From Pirellulaceae bacterium (GTDB lineage: Bacteria > Planctomycetota > Planctomycetia > Pirellulales > Pirellulaceae), in the NCBI GenBank assembly GCA_029243025.1, contig JAQWSU010000030.1, forward strand, positions 186,001 through 250,000: a DNA stretch of 64,000 bases. Reading direction: 5' to 3'. The translations under genes and the position numbers were made by a program. Each line of letters begins with the position of its first letter. Within the stretch, counting starts at the first letter, position 1. Below, piece by piece: positions 8,743 through 18,172 of the stretch. The notes under the pieces are model-generated. The model worked only from the letters and a program-made list of their open reading frames with translations, had not been told where the DNA came from and ran no database searches.

Positions 8743-9938
8743 AGAGCGTTTATTGGAAGCCGCAAAAGATCTCACGAAGCGTGTTGTTGAGCGTGGGCGT
8801 CCTGTCAATTCTGGGTTGGACTTTGGTCGAACTCTGTCCTAATCCAGATCCGCATGAAATAACGAAGCATCTGGCCGTCATTCGAGCGAAAGAGCTGATG
8901 GGAGTGATCAAGCAGGAGCGGTTGAGACGCAATATTCCAATTCACGCATCATTCGACGTGAGCCGAAGTGGGCTAGTCGGTAGCCCGATGACGATGATCA
9001 CCAGTCGTCCAGCGAACTTGCAATCCAAGCAAACTTCGGTGAATCTAAATTTTGCCGCCGTGGTGGTGGACATGTTGAGTCGAGCCGGTGTGGCAGCGGG
9101 GGATACGGTGGCCGTTGGGTGGTCCGGATCCTTTCCTGCCTTCAATCTGGCGGTTTGTGCTGCCATTGAAGCGATGGAACTACGTCCTGTGATCATTGCC
9201 AGCGGGACGTCTTCTCAGTATGGGGCAAACGATCCGGATTTTATGTGGGTCGATATGGAAACGACCCTGTTCCGTCAAGCGAATCTCGAATTTGCTTCGG
9301 CGGCCGTCTCCATCGGTGGCGGAGCTGATCGAGGTCTGGGGATGTCGGCCGAGTCGATCGCGATGGTGAAAACGGCCATCCTCCGCAACCAACTCCCCGT
9401 GTTGGAATCTGCGAATCGAAAGCAGGCGATCGATCGTAGAATGGAGCTCTATCAGCATTTGGCTGATGGGCATCGGATTGCCGCATACATTAACGTGGGA
9501 GGCGGCGTTGCTTCAAGCGGTGGTGAAAAAGGCAAGCATTTGTTTAAGGCCGGTTTGAATCGACAAGTTGCGCGACAAGCGTTGAAGGTCGATTCGGTGA
9601 TGTCTCGTTTCGCCACGAACGATTGTCCCATAATACATTTAGTTGAGGCTCGTGAGCTGGCAGCTCGGTTTGCCCTGCCTATCGGACCCACCTCGATTTC
9701 GACAGTCGGTGCGGGTCGTGCCTTCTCGAGTACAACTTACAATCGCTGGCTTGCCGCGGGTGTGCTGTGCGTAATTGTGTTTACGCTGCGCAGCTATCTG
9801 CTCTCACCGCTGGGGCATTGGGTGCATGCCTGGCTCAAGTCATTGTGGACCAGCGGTCAGCCTCGTTTGCGAGTGGTGGGTGAGAAGCTTGTCGATCAGA
9901 AGGTCGATCTTCAGACGGAACCCCAATTGATGGCCTGA
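8739..9938 (+). CDS. pgsW: Poly-gamma-glutamate system protein PgsW
   Basis: The 399-residue protein follows pgsC with a 4-bp ATGA overlap. It has an N-terminal membrane helix (about residues 14-32), a large soluble domain and a C-terminal helix (about 343-362). The domain contains VAVGWSGSFPAFNLAVCAA, IIASGTSSQYGAND and INVGGGVASSGG, and these match what I recall of the poly-gamma-glutamate system protein family that replaces the CapA-type subunit in some Gram-negative bacteria such as Leptospira. Its biochemical role is unsettled; it may anchor or export the polymer. No capA/pgsA or pgsE is seen beside it. Confidence 0.85.
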   Translation: MKSVYWKPQKISRSVLLSVGVLSILGWTLVELCPNPDPHEITKHLAVIRAKELMGVIKQERLRRNIPIHASFDVSRSGLVGSPMTMITSRPANLQSKQTSVNLNFAAVVVDMLSRAGVAAGDTVAVGWSGSFPAFNLAVCAAIEAMELRPVIIASGTSSQYGANDPDFMWVDMETTLFRQANLEFASAAVSIGGGADRGLGMSAESIAMVKTAILRNQLPVLESANRKQAIDRRMELYQHLADGHRIAAYINVGGGVASSGGEKGKHLFKAGLNRQVARQALKVDSVMSRFATNDCPIIHLVEARELAARFALPIGPTSISTVGAGRAFSSTTYNRWLAAGVLCVIVFTLRSYLLSPLGHWVHAWLKSLWTSGQPRLRVVGEKLVDQKVDLQTEPQLMA

Positions 9939-9963
9939 GAGGCTACTGTGTAGAAGATGCAGA

Positions 9964-9982
9964 CGCCTCCTTCGCAGAGGCG
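9964..9982. other. Hairpin between convergent pgsW and membrane protein gene
   Basis: The arms CGCCTC and GAGGCG enclose seven bases, in the short space between two converging genes. No T run follows on either strand, so it is only a possible weak bidirectional terminator. Confidence 0.35.
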
Positions 9983-10045
9983 ATCGTTGAACCTGTACTC
10001 ACCCTGTGGTTGCAGAGTTCGTTTTTTTGCCTACACGCAACACGC

Positions 10046-11017
10046 CTAACGGGGGTATTTCGGCCGATGGTTGTTCGAGGATTTGTGGTGATCGAGCTGT
10101 TCTTCATGCACAGAGCTTTCGTCCTGTGATTCTCGCGTCTCGTCACCGTGGTAACCGGCGTCGATCAGATTTCCCAAGTTCTGATCGCCATCGATTCGTG
10201 GTTTCGGATTTATCTCCACGCCAAACTCGTCGAATTGCGGGGCTCGCTTGCGGTGGCCATTTGTCTGCGATCTGCAGATCGTGTCGATAAGCGTTACCAA
10301 CACCTTGAGGTTGGCTACCTGCCCAACAGGAATTCGGATCCAGCCAATATTCCGGTTTAGTTCGGCGATTTTGACGTAGTTTTTTTCGTCGATCGAGATG
10401 TCCGCAACTTGGTGCCAGCTAAGGTGTCTGACGCCAATTTGAATTCCTTCTGAACTGATCACCAATCGTCGCCCAAATCGTACCATGTATCCGGCGTCAT
10501 ACGAGTCTTTAATCAGCGGCAACAGTCGTTTGGATAGTTCGTCCTCGATGCGTCGTCCAAGTCCTCGAATCCCTTCGTAGCGGTCGAGTCTTAGGCGATG
10601 TCCATTCCGGCTGACAATCCGATAGGTCCAGTGGGTGGGTTCCGCCGATGTCAGTTTTGAAAATGGGAGCCAATGCCAGCCATATACAGGGGCTTGATAC
10701 AGCTCTCGCATTTGATTCCAAACGAAAAAATTCGAATGGCCACCCGTGGTGATAAGTAGCCCTTGTTGGTGGAGATCAACTTTTCGTGGAATGCGATTGC
10801 GTTGAAGCAGAACGAGTGCCAAGGCCGAACTGCAAAAACCAACGACCAGCAGTAATCGGCTGAGTGGATTGCTGAACTGGCCGGAAAGACCAGCGACCCA
10901 TGCGAACGCACTTACGATTGCTGCCATCAACGGCCCCAGTCGTGTACGACGGATGCCATGGTAGGTTGCAATTCGTTGCCCGAATTCGAGGTTCGATTTA
11001 TCAAGCCGATCGGACAT
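10046..11017 (-). CDS. Membrane protein of unknown function (DUF6585-like)
   Basis: The 323-residue product has two adjacent membrane helices (about residues 29-46 and 53-70) after a short cytoplasmic start. A beta-rich domain follows with a repeated layout: KVDLHQQGLLITTGGHSNFFVWNQM, and later RRLVISSEGIQIGVRHLSWHQVADI. This 'strand-GI-strand, then switch to a W-x-Q/V segment' pattern resembles proteins of PH-like fold such as the DUF6585 group; that assignment is tentative. The C-terminal 60 residues are polar, rich in H, D and E, and probably disordered. It converges with pgsW and I see no operon partner. Confidence 0.75.
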   Translation of the reverse strand: MSDRLDKSNLEFGQRIATYHGIRRTRLGPLMAAIVSAFAWVAGLSGQFSNPLSRLLLVVGFCSSALALVLLQRNRIPRKVDLHQQGLLITTGGHSNFFVWNQMRELYQAPVYGWHWLPFSKLTSAEPTHWTYRIVSRNGHRLRLDRYEGIRGLGRRIEDELSKRLLPLIKDSYDAGYMVRFGRRLVISSEGIQIGVRHLSWHQVADISIDEKNYVKIAELNRNIGWIRIPVGQVANLKVLVTLIDTICRSQTNGHRKRAPQFDEFGVEINPKPRIDGDQNLGNLIDAGYHGDETRESQDESSVHEEQLDHHKSSNNHRPKYPR

Positions 11018-11180
11018 CCTGGTCCACTTTCGACGTCAGTAATTTCGTGGAAGGGAAGCGACTTCTACCGTGAAGCCATCGAGAGACGCATGCAGTATTA
11101 TGGTTTAAGTCGCTACTGCGAAGATAGATCAATGTTTGGGTATTTATACAGGTCTGTTCACGGCCTGAGAAGGATTGGAA

Positions 11181-12102
11181 ATGCCGAATTCTCGTACTTG
11201 ATTCCATCAACATGGATCTTGTTGTACGCGGTCCGCGCCTCCCGCTGCCCGGAGAAACTGTTTGGGGGGGCACTTCTTGCAGTCGTTGGGCGGCAAGGGT
11301 GCCAATCAGGCTGTAGCTGCTGCTCGACTTGGAAATCACGAAGTGTTTTTGGTCGGAGCCGTCGGCGACGACGATTTTGGACAGGCGGCCCAAAATAGGT
11401 TCCGACAGGAATCGATTCAGTTGGCCCACTTGAGCGTCGTTCCATCTGCCAGCACAGGAGTTGCTGTGATCATCGTGGACCAGGCTGGTGAAAACTGCAT
11501 TAGCGTTGCTTCGGGGGCAAATCTGGAAATATCAGCCGAAATCATTGAACGCCTCCCAGATCAACTGTTCCAGGAGGCAACGGTCTGTCTCGCGTGTTTA
11601 GAGTCTCCGCTTGAGGCTGTGGCTGCTTTTCTGAGACGTGGCCATGATTGCGGTGCTATCACCATGCTCAATCCGGCGCCCGTCCCAGTCGATGGGTCTG
11701 AACGACTGCGCTCTTGTTTACCCCTTGTCGATATGGTGACTCCCAATCAGATGGAAGCGAGGCCGCTCGTGGAGGGTGTGGCTGCTGATTCCATTCAAAG
11801 TGCGAGAGCCATTTTGGAATTGGGGTGCAAGCGGTCGTCGTTACTCAGGGTGCCGCGGGTTGTTGGCTTGCGACCAACTCGAAACAGTTTCGATTCCCGG
11901 CCATGTGGTGCCAGTGGTCGATACCACGGCCGCCGGGGATGCCTTCAACGGCGCGCTTGCGGTTTGACTGGCCAGTGGTGACTCACTGGATGCGGCTGTC
12001 GCTTGGGCGAATCGGGCCGCGGCTGTGTCGGTGATGCGTGCGAGGGCACAGTCGTCGTTGCCAACAATCACGGAAATCGCGGAAAAAATTCCTGATAGTT
12101 AA
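11181..12102 (+). pseudogene. Decayed ribokinase-family (PfkB) sugar kinase
   Basis: Pieces of one ribokinase lie in order but in different frames. DSINMDLVVRGPRLPLPGETVWGG (in part) ends at a run of seven G (11264-11270); the next frame continues HFLQSLGGKGANQAVAAARLG. That frame is lost near GGGG 11822-11825 and continues as QAVVVTQGAAGCWLA. It is lost again near 11888-11895 and continues as the PfkB signature DTTAAGDAFNGALAV, which then meets TGA (11965-11967). The same frame goes on past that stop with LASGDSLDAAVAWANRAAAVS to TAA at 12102. One added base at each of three points plus loss of the stop would restore the protein. The first residues after ATG 11181 also appear out of frame. 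An intact copy would phosphorylate ribose or a related sugar. Confidence 0.85.
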
Positions 12103-12646
12103 CGGCCCAGAGAATCTTGGGTTGCTGCCGAGGTCACAAAAGTTGTGAATCGTCGCTCTAGAATTTCCAGCTCCTTGAGCATCCAACAGTTCAAGGAGGC
12201 GACCGAATGCTGCGATAACAGCTCGTGTTCTGTCGGGATTTTGCTCGTAAGGCAGGATTGGGGAGCGTTAATTTGTTTTGGCCAGCTCTTCATTTCGCGT
12301 GTCCTCAGCGAGAAGTCTTCCAGTAGCACGAGTCCTCCTATCCGGTAGCAATTGCCATGCCAAGCGATGGTGCGATCGCCTGTAAGATGTTTTGTGAGAA
12401 CAGGTTGTGGTTTTCAGGGCCTTCCGCCTCGTCGACTGGCTTGTTGCAAAAAGGGGCGGTTGTTGCCGGTGAGGATCATCCTGCTGCCCGAACGCAACGT
12501 CGCACGCTTGAGAAGAAATAGAAAATCTTTTCGCCACTCTTCCAATAACCCGTCAACTCCCGCGAATAACAGAGTAGGGCGATCAGTTAATGCAATTTCG
12601 TTACCTGTCGAAACGTTTCAACACAGCGACATTCGGGAGTAGAACC
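12103..12646. other. About 540 bp without an intact gene, possibly gene remnants
   Basis: No open frame here has a family signature. On the minus strand a frame reads TDRPTLLFAGVDGLLEEWRKD and runs to a stop near 12430; a second minus frame nearer 12330-12100 looks protein-like but starts abruptly. This could be the remains of a second dead gene beside the ribokinase remnant, but I cannot name it. Confidence 0.35.
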
Positions 12647-13468
12647 ATGATCAAGAGAGTATTGATTGGCGGAAGCGTGGTGCTTCTGTTGATGGGATTT
12701 TTGTTTGGGCGAGATGGGGTCAGCTATGTGCGGACCAGTGTGGGTTGTGTGAAGCAGTCCGTTACGGATAGCGTGCCTGTCGAATTCCAGATTGAACGGG
12801 CACGCAAGATGATCCACGACATTGATCCGGAGGTTCGACGAAATAAACATCTCATTGTCAAAGAAGAAGTTGCTCTGGAGCAATTGACCGAACGACTTAG
12901 CAAAATGGACGCAAATCAGAAAAAGGAAAAGAGTAACCTGATGAGAATGCAGTCTTCCGTCGAGACGGGCGACAGTCACATCTATTTTGCGGGTCAGCAG
13001 TATACGTCTGGCCAAGTAAAGCGTGACATGGCGAATCGATTCGAGCGTTACAAGACGAACGATGAGACGTTGTTTAACTTGAGACGCGTGCTAAATGCTC
13101 GCCAGAAAAGTCTCACATCCGCTCGTAGCGAGTTGGAGCAGATGTTGGCATCGCGAGGGCAATTAGTTGCGGAAGTCGCCAAATTGGAAGCGCGTCAAAA
13201 AATGGTTGAGGTGGCGGAAACCTCCAGTGAATTCAATCTCGATGGAAGTGTATTGGCTCGTACGAAGCAATTAGTACGTGATATTGAAACGCGTCTGGAT
13301 GTCACGGAACGGTTGCTGACAGCAAATCTTCATTATGCCGAAGAAATCCCGCTTGATGGGCCGGAGTCCGAAGATGTTTCTCAGCAGGTGGCTGAGTATT
13401 TCTCAACGAGTGATCCTGAAGTCGAGTCCATTGCCGCAGAGGTTAACACGGATTCGACCAACTTCTAG
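12647..13468 (+). CDS. Membrane-anchored coiled-coil protein of unknown function
   Basis: The 273-residue protein has one N-terminal hydrophobic helix (MIKRVLIGGSVVLLLMGFLFG) and then an almost entirely helical body, with heptad-rich stretches at about residues 65-100 and 125-205. It carries no catalytic motif. Such proteins occur next to FHA proteins and kinases in planctomycetes, and I infer a structural or scaffold role. I chose ATG 12647, preceded by GGGAG at 12635-12639; an upstream ATG at 12590 would bury the helix behind 19 residues. It begins the signalling cluster that runs to 18609. Confidence 0.75.
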   Translation: MIKRVLIGGSVVLLLMGFLFGRDGVSYVRTSVGCVKQSVTDSVPVEFQIERARKMIHDIDPEVRRNKHLIVKEEVALEQLTERLSKMDANQKKEKSNLMRMQSSVETGDSHIYFAGQQYTSGQVKRDMANRFERYKTNDETLFNLRRVLNARQKSLTSARSELEQMLASRGQLVAEVAKLEARQKMVEVAETSSEFNLDGSVLARTKQLVRDIETRLDVTERLLTANLHYAEEIPLDGPESEDVSQQVAEYFSTSDPEVESIAAEVNTDSTNF

Positions 13469-13566
13469 TGATTCTTGAAGCCGACGGTGCAGAAGGGAAG
13501 CCGCACCGTCGAACCGTTCGCTGTTTTCTTAAATGCTCGGTAAGATATCAGAAAGGAGTCATCTTT

Positions 13567-14223
13567 GTGAGCGACACAACAGTGGCTCCAAGTCCAAAAC
13601 GCCAAGCGCAGGAAACGAGGATGACACGAAGGCAGCCAAGGCCTCGATTTATGATGTGGGTCGACGGAGTCGGCGGGTATCTCGTCTGCATGTCGGATGA
13701 GATTGTCATTGGCCAAGCGATTGATCAGCCAGGTGCTGACCTACCAATCATTGGTGATATCTCGCGTCGACACGCAGTGATCCAGCGGCAAGGTGAAAGT
13801 TATTTGATTCGAGCTGAGGCCTCCACGCGAGTGGCAGGTCGAGAAGTCACGGAGGTTCGGACGTTGACTGACGGAGACGAAATTGAATTCGGTGCCAGCT
13901 TTCGAGTTCGTTTCCGACAACCTCATCCGTTGAGTGCAACGAGTCGTTTAGATTTTCTCAGTGGACATCGAAGCCAACCGGCGTCCGATGGCATGCTATT
14001 GATGGCCAATTCGTGCATTCTCGGACCTGGTCCAAACAGTCACGTGGTCTGTCGTGCTTGGAGTGAGGATTTGGTGCTCGTTCGACAGGGGCAACAATTG
14101 CGTTGTCACGGTCGACAGATGCTTGAAATTGATGGACAGGAAGTGGGGCGAAAAGGTGAAATCACGCTCGATTCTCGCATAACCGGTGAGGATTTTTGTC
14201 TGAGTCTCGAGCGATTCGACTAG
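13567..14223 (+). CDS. FHA domain protein
   Basis: The N-terminal half holds a forkhead-associated domain, which binds phosphothreonine. The core reads VIGQAIDQPGADLPIIGDISRRHAVIQR, with the G-x(n)-S-R-R-H pattern of the binding loop, then a DGDEIEFG strand. The second half repeats a related layout (NSCILGPGPNSHVVC) without the SxxH motif, perhaps a degenerate second FHA domain. I chose GTG 13567 because AAAGGAG lies at 13552-13558, eight bases upstream; the frame is open further back to 13468. The gene sits 93 bp before the Ser/Thr kinase, so the kinase or its target is a likely phosphothreonine partner. Confidence 0.85.
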   Translation: MSDTTVAPSPKRQAQETRMTRRQPRPRFMMWVDGVGGYLVCMSDEIVIGQAIDQPGADLPIIGDISRRHAVIQRQGESYLIRAEASTRVAGREVTEVRTLTDGDEIEFGASFRVRFRQPHPLSATSRLDFLSGHRSQPASDGMLLMANSCILGPGPNSHVVCRAWSEDLVLVRQGQQLRCHGRQMLEIDGQEVGRKGEITLDSRITGEDFCLSLERFD

Positions 14224-14316
14224 AATAAATGCGAATCGAGTCGATGGAACCGGACCCAAGTTTTCGTCTCGGGTCGGTGTGGAAAAGATCGGGCGAATGG
14301 ATCCGGATACGTTCAA

Positions 14317-16398
14317 GTGCTATCAACCAGGGTCGTGATGAGAACAGGACGAGACGAGTTAGACGGGGGTAACGATCTCGTGAATCAACCGATGGAAAAT
14401 CCTGCAAGCATGCTGAAACGAGATGGCGACGGCCCTTCAATGAGGGATCGTCGACCGTTGAAGTTTGCATACGCTAGTGGGTCACAGCCGCTGGAAGGCT
14501 ACACGATAAAACGCGGTATCGGAGTTGGCGGATTCGGGGATGTGTATTACGCCACGAGTGATGCGGGCAAAGAAGTAGCCCTGAAACGGATTCAGCGTAA
14601 TTTGGATGTCGAATTGCGTGGCGTGAAGCAGTGTCTCAATTTGAAGCATTCTAATCTGGTCGCTCTATTCGATATTCGCTACGACGCTCAGGATCAAGCT
14701 TGGGTTGTAATGGAATATGTGTCGGGAGAGAGTCTTGGCGAGGTAATCGAGCGGAACCCGAACGGGATGCCTGTTGATGAAATACAGAAATGGTTTCGGG
14801 GCATTGCCGATGGCGTTGGCTATTTGCATGATCATGGGATTGTGCATCGTGATCTAAAGCCGGGAAACATTTTTATTGACCAAACGACCGTCAAGATCGG
14901 CGACTATGGTCTTTCTAAGTTTATCTCCTGCAGTCGTCGCAGTGGCCAGACGGAGAGTGTGGGTACCTTCCATTACATGGCACCAGAGATTGGACTTGGT
15001 AGATATGGTAAAGAAATCGATGTCTACGCTCTCGGAGTCTTGCTCTATGAAATGTTGACGGGTCGCGTTCCGTTTGAAGGTGAAAGCAGTCAAGAGATCA
15101 TCATGAAGCATCTTACGGCGGAGCCTAACTTGCAATGTTTGGAACCGCAGCAGCGAAAGCTCGTTGGCAAGGCGCTTTCCAAAGACCCCGCCAAACGCTA
15201 CCAATCAGTGAAGCAAATGTGCGTTGAACTCGAGAGGGGATTGGGAAAGGTGGCAGCATCGGGCGACGGGGTGCGAGCTCCGCTGCAAGATCAGCCCTGC
15301 ATCGTCGCAGAACATGTAGCCGATGATCCGTCAGCTGATCGAGCTTCGGAGTCAGCCTTTCCCGAAGAGCCCATTGGCAAGTTTGTCAGAGGACGACTGC
15401 AAGGTTGGAAACAAAAATTGCAGGAGTTCGAAAGCAATTCGCCACTTTTCATCCTGGGGGTTGTCGGGGTTGTTTTGCTTCTGGTCTTGAGCGGTGTGGT
15501 GCCCTTATTGTTCGCGTTGGCTGTGGCCTACTGCGTCTACTATTTGTTCTGGTTTCTGATGGTTTCCTTGACAAGAGGAAAACAAAAGCCGACGAGTCCG
15601 CTAATGGATCAATCAGTCGATCAAGCTCGCCAAAGCCCCACCCGTCCTGTCATCAGCCCTCAACGGCGTAGGCGTAGGCGCGTTATTACGAAACAATTCG
15701 TCGACGAACGATATCGAGATCGACTGCGGCAAAAAGGTCTTCTGGTCCGCGCCTCGGAATTGTCAGGATCCATGCTGATGGCCGTGGTTGTCTGTGTTGT
15801 GTTGAGCCTATTGATGATGGTGATTGGCAGTCGAAATATCGATGCGAGTTTTTACCGTTGGGGTCCGTTGTACGTCTGGCAGTGTCTCACCAGTATTGTT
15901 GGGGCTTGGAGTGTTTTGTTCCTTGCAAAGTTCTGGGAAAGCGGAAACGGCGATCATGCACTTCGACGATTCAGCATGCTTTCCGTCGGTTTGTTTGTCG
16001 GTTTGTTTGCAGCCGGGCTGGCTGGATTCCTGATTTTGGAGCCCCATTACCTGGGTTCTTGGGAGGGTCTGCGCGATGCGATTGGTGCTGAGTTTCCATC
16101 CCTGTATGATGCAACGGGCAGTCCCCGATTGCTCGCTTACTTAGGATACTTTGGTATCTTGTTCCTAATGCTTCGCTGGTGGGTCAACGCCGATCCATTA
16201 CGGGGATCTCGACTCAGTGTTTTTACGATCTTTTTCACGATGGTAGCTGCTTTGTTGCTTTATGCCGTCCTGCCAATCCCCAGGGGCTGCATGGTTGCGG
16301 TGACGATCGTGGTCGCCGTTCAATTTTCGGCGCCTTGGCTGAACAACCGACAAAGAAAACAGTTGCACGAGGAATTGGTCAAAAGCAGCGAGACATAG
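14317..16398 (+). CDS. Ser/Thr protein kinase with polytopic membrane domain
   Basis: Residues about 60-310 form a Hanks-type kinase: glycine loop GIGVGGFGDVYYA (from 67), the VALKR lysine, catalytic HRDLKPGN (H177, D179), the metal-binding triplet as DYG instead of DFG (KIGDYGLSK), and YMAPE. A linker follows, then six or more hydrophobic helices to the C-terminus (about 375-415, 485-505, and several up to residue 690). Most bacterial kinases of this family have one helix and an outer sensor; here the sensor is apparently the membrane block itself. The frame opens at GTG 14317, and ATG 14392 is an alternative start. It follows the FHA gene. Confidence 0.9.
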   Translation: MLSTRVVMRTGRDELDGGNDLVNQPMENPASMLKRDGDGPSMRDRRPLKFAYASGSQPLEGYTIKRGIGVGGFGDVYYATSDAGKEVALKRIQRNLDVELRGVKQCLNLKHSNLVALFDIRYDAQDQAWVVMEYVSGESLGEVIERNPNGMPVDEIQKWFRGIADGVGYLHDHGIVHRDLKPGNIFIDQTTVKIGDYGLSKFISCSRRSGQTESVGTFHYMAPEIGLGRYGKEIDVYALGVLLYEMLTGRVPFEGESSQEIIMKHLTAEPNLQCLEPQQRKLVGKALSKDPAKRYQSVKQMCVELERGLGKVAASGDGVRAPLQDQPCIVAEHVADDPSADRASESAFPEEPIGKFVRGRLQGWKQKLQEFESNSPLFILGVVGVVLLLVLSGVVPLLFALAVAYCVYYLFWFLMVSLTRGKQKPTSPLMDQSVDQARQSPTRPVISPQRRRRRRVITKQFVDERYRDRLRQKGLLVRASELSGSMLMAVVVCVVLSLLMMVIGSRNIDASFYRWGPLYVWQCLTSIVGAWSVLFLAKFWESGNGDHALRRFSMLSVGLFVGLFAAGLAGFLILEPHYLGSWEGLRDAIGAEFPSLYDATGSPRLLAYLGYFGILFLMLRWWVNADPLRGSRLSVFTIFFTMVAALLLYAVLPIPRGCMVAVTIVVAVQFSAPWLNNRQRKQLHEELVKSSET

Positions 16399-16414
16399 TT
16401 TCGCCGGCGCGAAA
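16399..16414. other. Short hairpin after the kinase gene
   Basis: TTTCGC and GCGAAA enclose CGGC directly at the kinase stop codon. A short, stable tetraloop stem without a T run; it may slow transcription or protect the 3' end. Confidence 0.3.
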
Positions 16415-16488
16415 ACTGTAGAACCGACTAACTGCTCGCTCCAGATTCATGTGGTAGACCCTGAGGGTAAGTAGAGGAGCCCCAACTG

Positions 16489-17397
16489 ATGAACCTGTCC
16501 TTCTTGTTGATCGTTCTGCTCTTCGCGGCGGCCTTGTTGCTGGCTGTCACCTTATTCGCCATCGCGTTTTTTTTGCCGAGAACACGTTTTGCTGCAATGG
16601 GTCTCCTATTGGTCATGGCGGGCGGCAGTACCGTCATCGTTCTGAGTAGCTCGTTTTTAATGCTTCGCCCCTTTTCCGATCGCGGCCTGATTCAAGACGA
16701 AATTAGATCCGCGCAGTCCCGGCCTACGGAAGTGGAATTTGAGTCGGAATTGGGGGCTGTTGTTGATTCTTCAGGAGGATCCACGAAAGCTGAAATCTCG
16801 ACGCCGGCTGACATGGATCTAGCTGTACTTCATGAGGGGGAAGATCTGACCGATGCTTCCCAACCCGCCGGCGTTGTGCAGGTTATCCATGCCCAAGTCG
16901 CAGGGGGGCAAGATACTGAAACAGTCAACTCGATTCGAGCTGAGTTGCCCACTTGGGTCAAAACTCCGCCGACAATCATTGCTGGACGTCCGGCCATCGT
17001 TGTTGTTTCCGACAAATACGAAACGGTTGGCGAATGTGAAGAGAACTTGAGAAACCTAGTAGAATCAGAGCTGCAGGAATACGTGTTGGGGCAGTTGAGA
17101 GACGCTCAGGGTTTCGTGGGTGCAGTGGCCTTAGAACCGGCCGATCTGCGGAGATTTTCGAAGGATAGGTTTGTCGAGGTAGTGGAGACGAGCGTTGGTC
17201 CTATGCAACAGATTCACCAGTTGCTGGTCTTCGATGCTGATTTTGATCGCGAGATACAGGATCGCATGCGACAAGTGATTGTTGGTGATCGGTTGTCGAA
17301 AACGGGGTTCGTGTCGGGGGCTGCTTTCGTGCTGCTTGCGGCCACATTTGGCTTCTTGAGAATCTCGAATCGTTCGAACGGTAAATCATCCTGTTGA
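16489..17397 (+). CDS. Membrane protein of unknown function
   Basis: The 302-residue product has two N-terminal membrane helices (about residues 3-27 and 36-58), a polar, acidic region (about 70-130), a compact domain with the segment LPTWVKTPPTIIAGRPAIVVVSDKYETVGECEENL, and a final helix near residues 264-283. The topology places the central domain outside the cytoplasm if the first helix is cleaved or inserted inward; I cannot decide. I do not recognise the family. It lies between the kinase and the ECF sigma factor on the same strand, so it could be a transducer between them, which is inference from position only. Confidence 0.8.
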   Translation: MNLSFLLIVLLFAAALLLAVTLFAIAFFLPRTRFAAMGLLLVMAGGSTVIVLSSSFLMLRPFSDRGLIQDEIRSAQSRPTEVEFESELGAVVDSSGGSTKAEISTPADMDLAVLHEGEDLTDASQPAGVVQVIHAQVAGGQDTETVNSIRAELPTWVKTPPTIIAGRPAIVVVSDKYETVGECEENLRNLVESELQEYVLGQLRDAQGFVGAVALEPADLRRFSKDRFVEVVETSVGPMQQIHQLLVFDADFDREIQDRMRQVIVGDRLSKTGFVSGAAFVLLAATFGFLRISNRSNGKSSC

Positions 17398-17493
17398 AGA
17401 ATGTTCCTGCGGTTGCCATACTTGATGAACAAACGTGACAGGACATCAAGGTGAGAAGTTTTTTTTCGCTTCGTCTGACTGAGACAAAAAACT

Positions 17494-18135
17494 ATGTCTG
17501 ATGCGAATCAAGCCGACGCGATGCTGGTAGAACGGATTCGTGCCGGTGACACGGAAGCTTGGGGCGAACTGATCAATCGTTACGAAGGGCGTCTGTTGGC
17601 TTTTTCGGAAAGTCGCTTGAGGAAAAGGGACGTCAGCGAAGACATTGTTCAGGAGGCCTTTATCGGTTTTCTTAACAGTTTGCCGAACTACGATGGCAAA
17701 CGGCCACTGGAGAGTTATCTCTTCACGATCTGTGCTTACAAGCTGACGGATCATCTCCGGCGAGAAGGTCGTCGGCCAACAGTCTCCTTGTCAAGCACGG
17801 CGAGTGCGAGTGGTGGTGACTGGCAGATTCCCGGCCGATCTCGCCCCGCCAGTAGTATCGCGCGCAGTGGCGAGCGACAACGGATCGAAGAGAACTCCTT
17901 GATGGAAGCATTGACCGAGCAAATTGAGCATTGGTGTCGACGCGACGATTGGACGAAGATCAAGTGCATGGAGCTGTTATTCGTTCGTGGTCGTGGTAAC
18001 AAAGAGGTTGCAACGTCACTTCAGATTACCGAGCAGCAAGTCGCGAATTACAAGTTTGATTTTTTGGCCCGTCTGCGAAATCGGTTGCGAACGCAAGGCT
18101 TGCCTCAAGAGATCTTTCCGGAACTCTATGAGTGA
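17494..18135 (+). CDS. ECF-type RNA polymerase sigma factor
   Basis: The 213-residue protein has sigma region 2 (INRYEGRLLAFSESRLRKR, then DIVQEAFIGFLNSL with the -10 recognition helix and LESYLFTICAYKLTDHLRR) and a C-terminal region 4 helix-turn-helix (RGRGNKEVATSLQITEQQVANYKFDFLARLR). The linker between regions is long (about residues 90-130, rich in S and R). It is followed 63 bp downstream by a ZAS-like protein, the usual arrangement of sigma and anti-sigma. The promoter set it reads is unknown. Kinase-linked ECF factors are common in planctomycetes, where phosphorylation can replace a membrane anti-sigma factor; whether that applies here is inference. Confidence 0.92.
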   Translation: MSDANQADAMLVERIRAGDTEAWGELINRYEGRLLAFSESRLRKRDVSEDIVQEAFIGFLNSLPNYDGKRPLESYLFTICAYKLTDHLRREGRRPTVSLSSTASASGGDWQIPGRSRPASSIARSGERQRIEENSLMEALTEQIEHWCRRDDWTKIKCMELLFVRGRGNKEVATSLQITEQQVANYKFDFLARLRNRLRTQGLPQEIFPELYE

Positions 18136-18172
18136 TCCGATTCGTCGTTCTAATAAATCCTTGACGCAGACG

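Noticed and set aside
11776-11981. Separate small genes in the ribokinase region
   Set aside because: They are segments of one broken ribokinase in different frames, as shown by the ordered family motifs.
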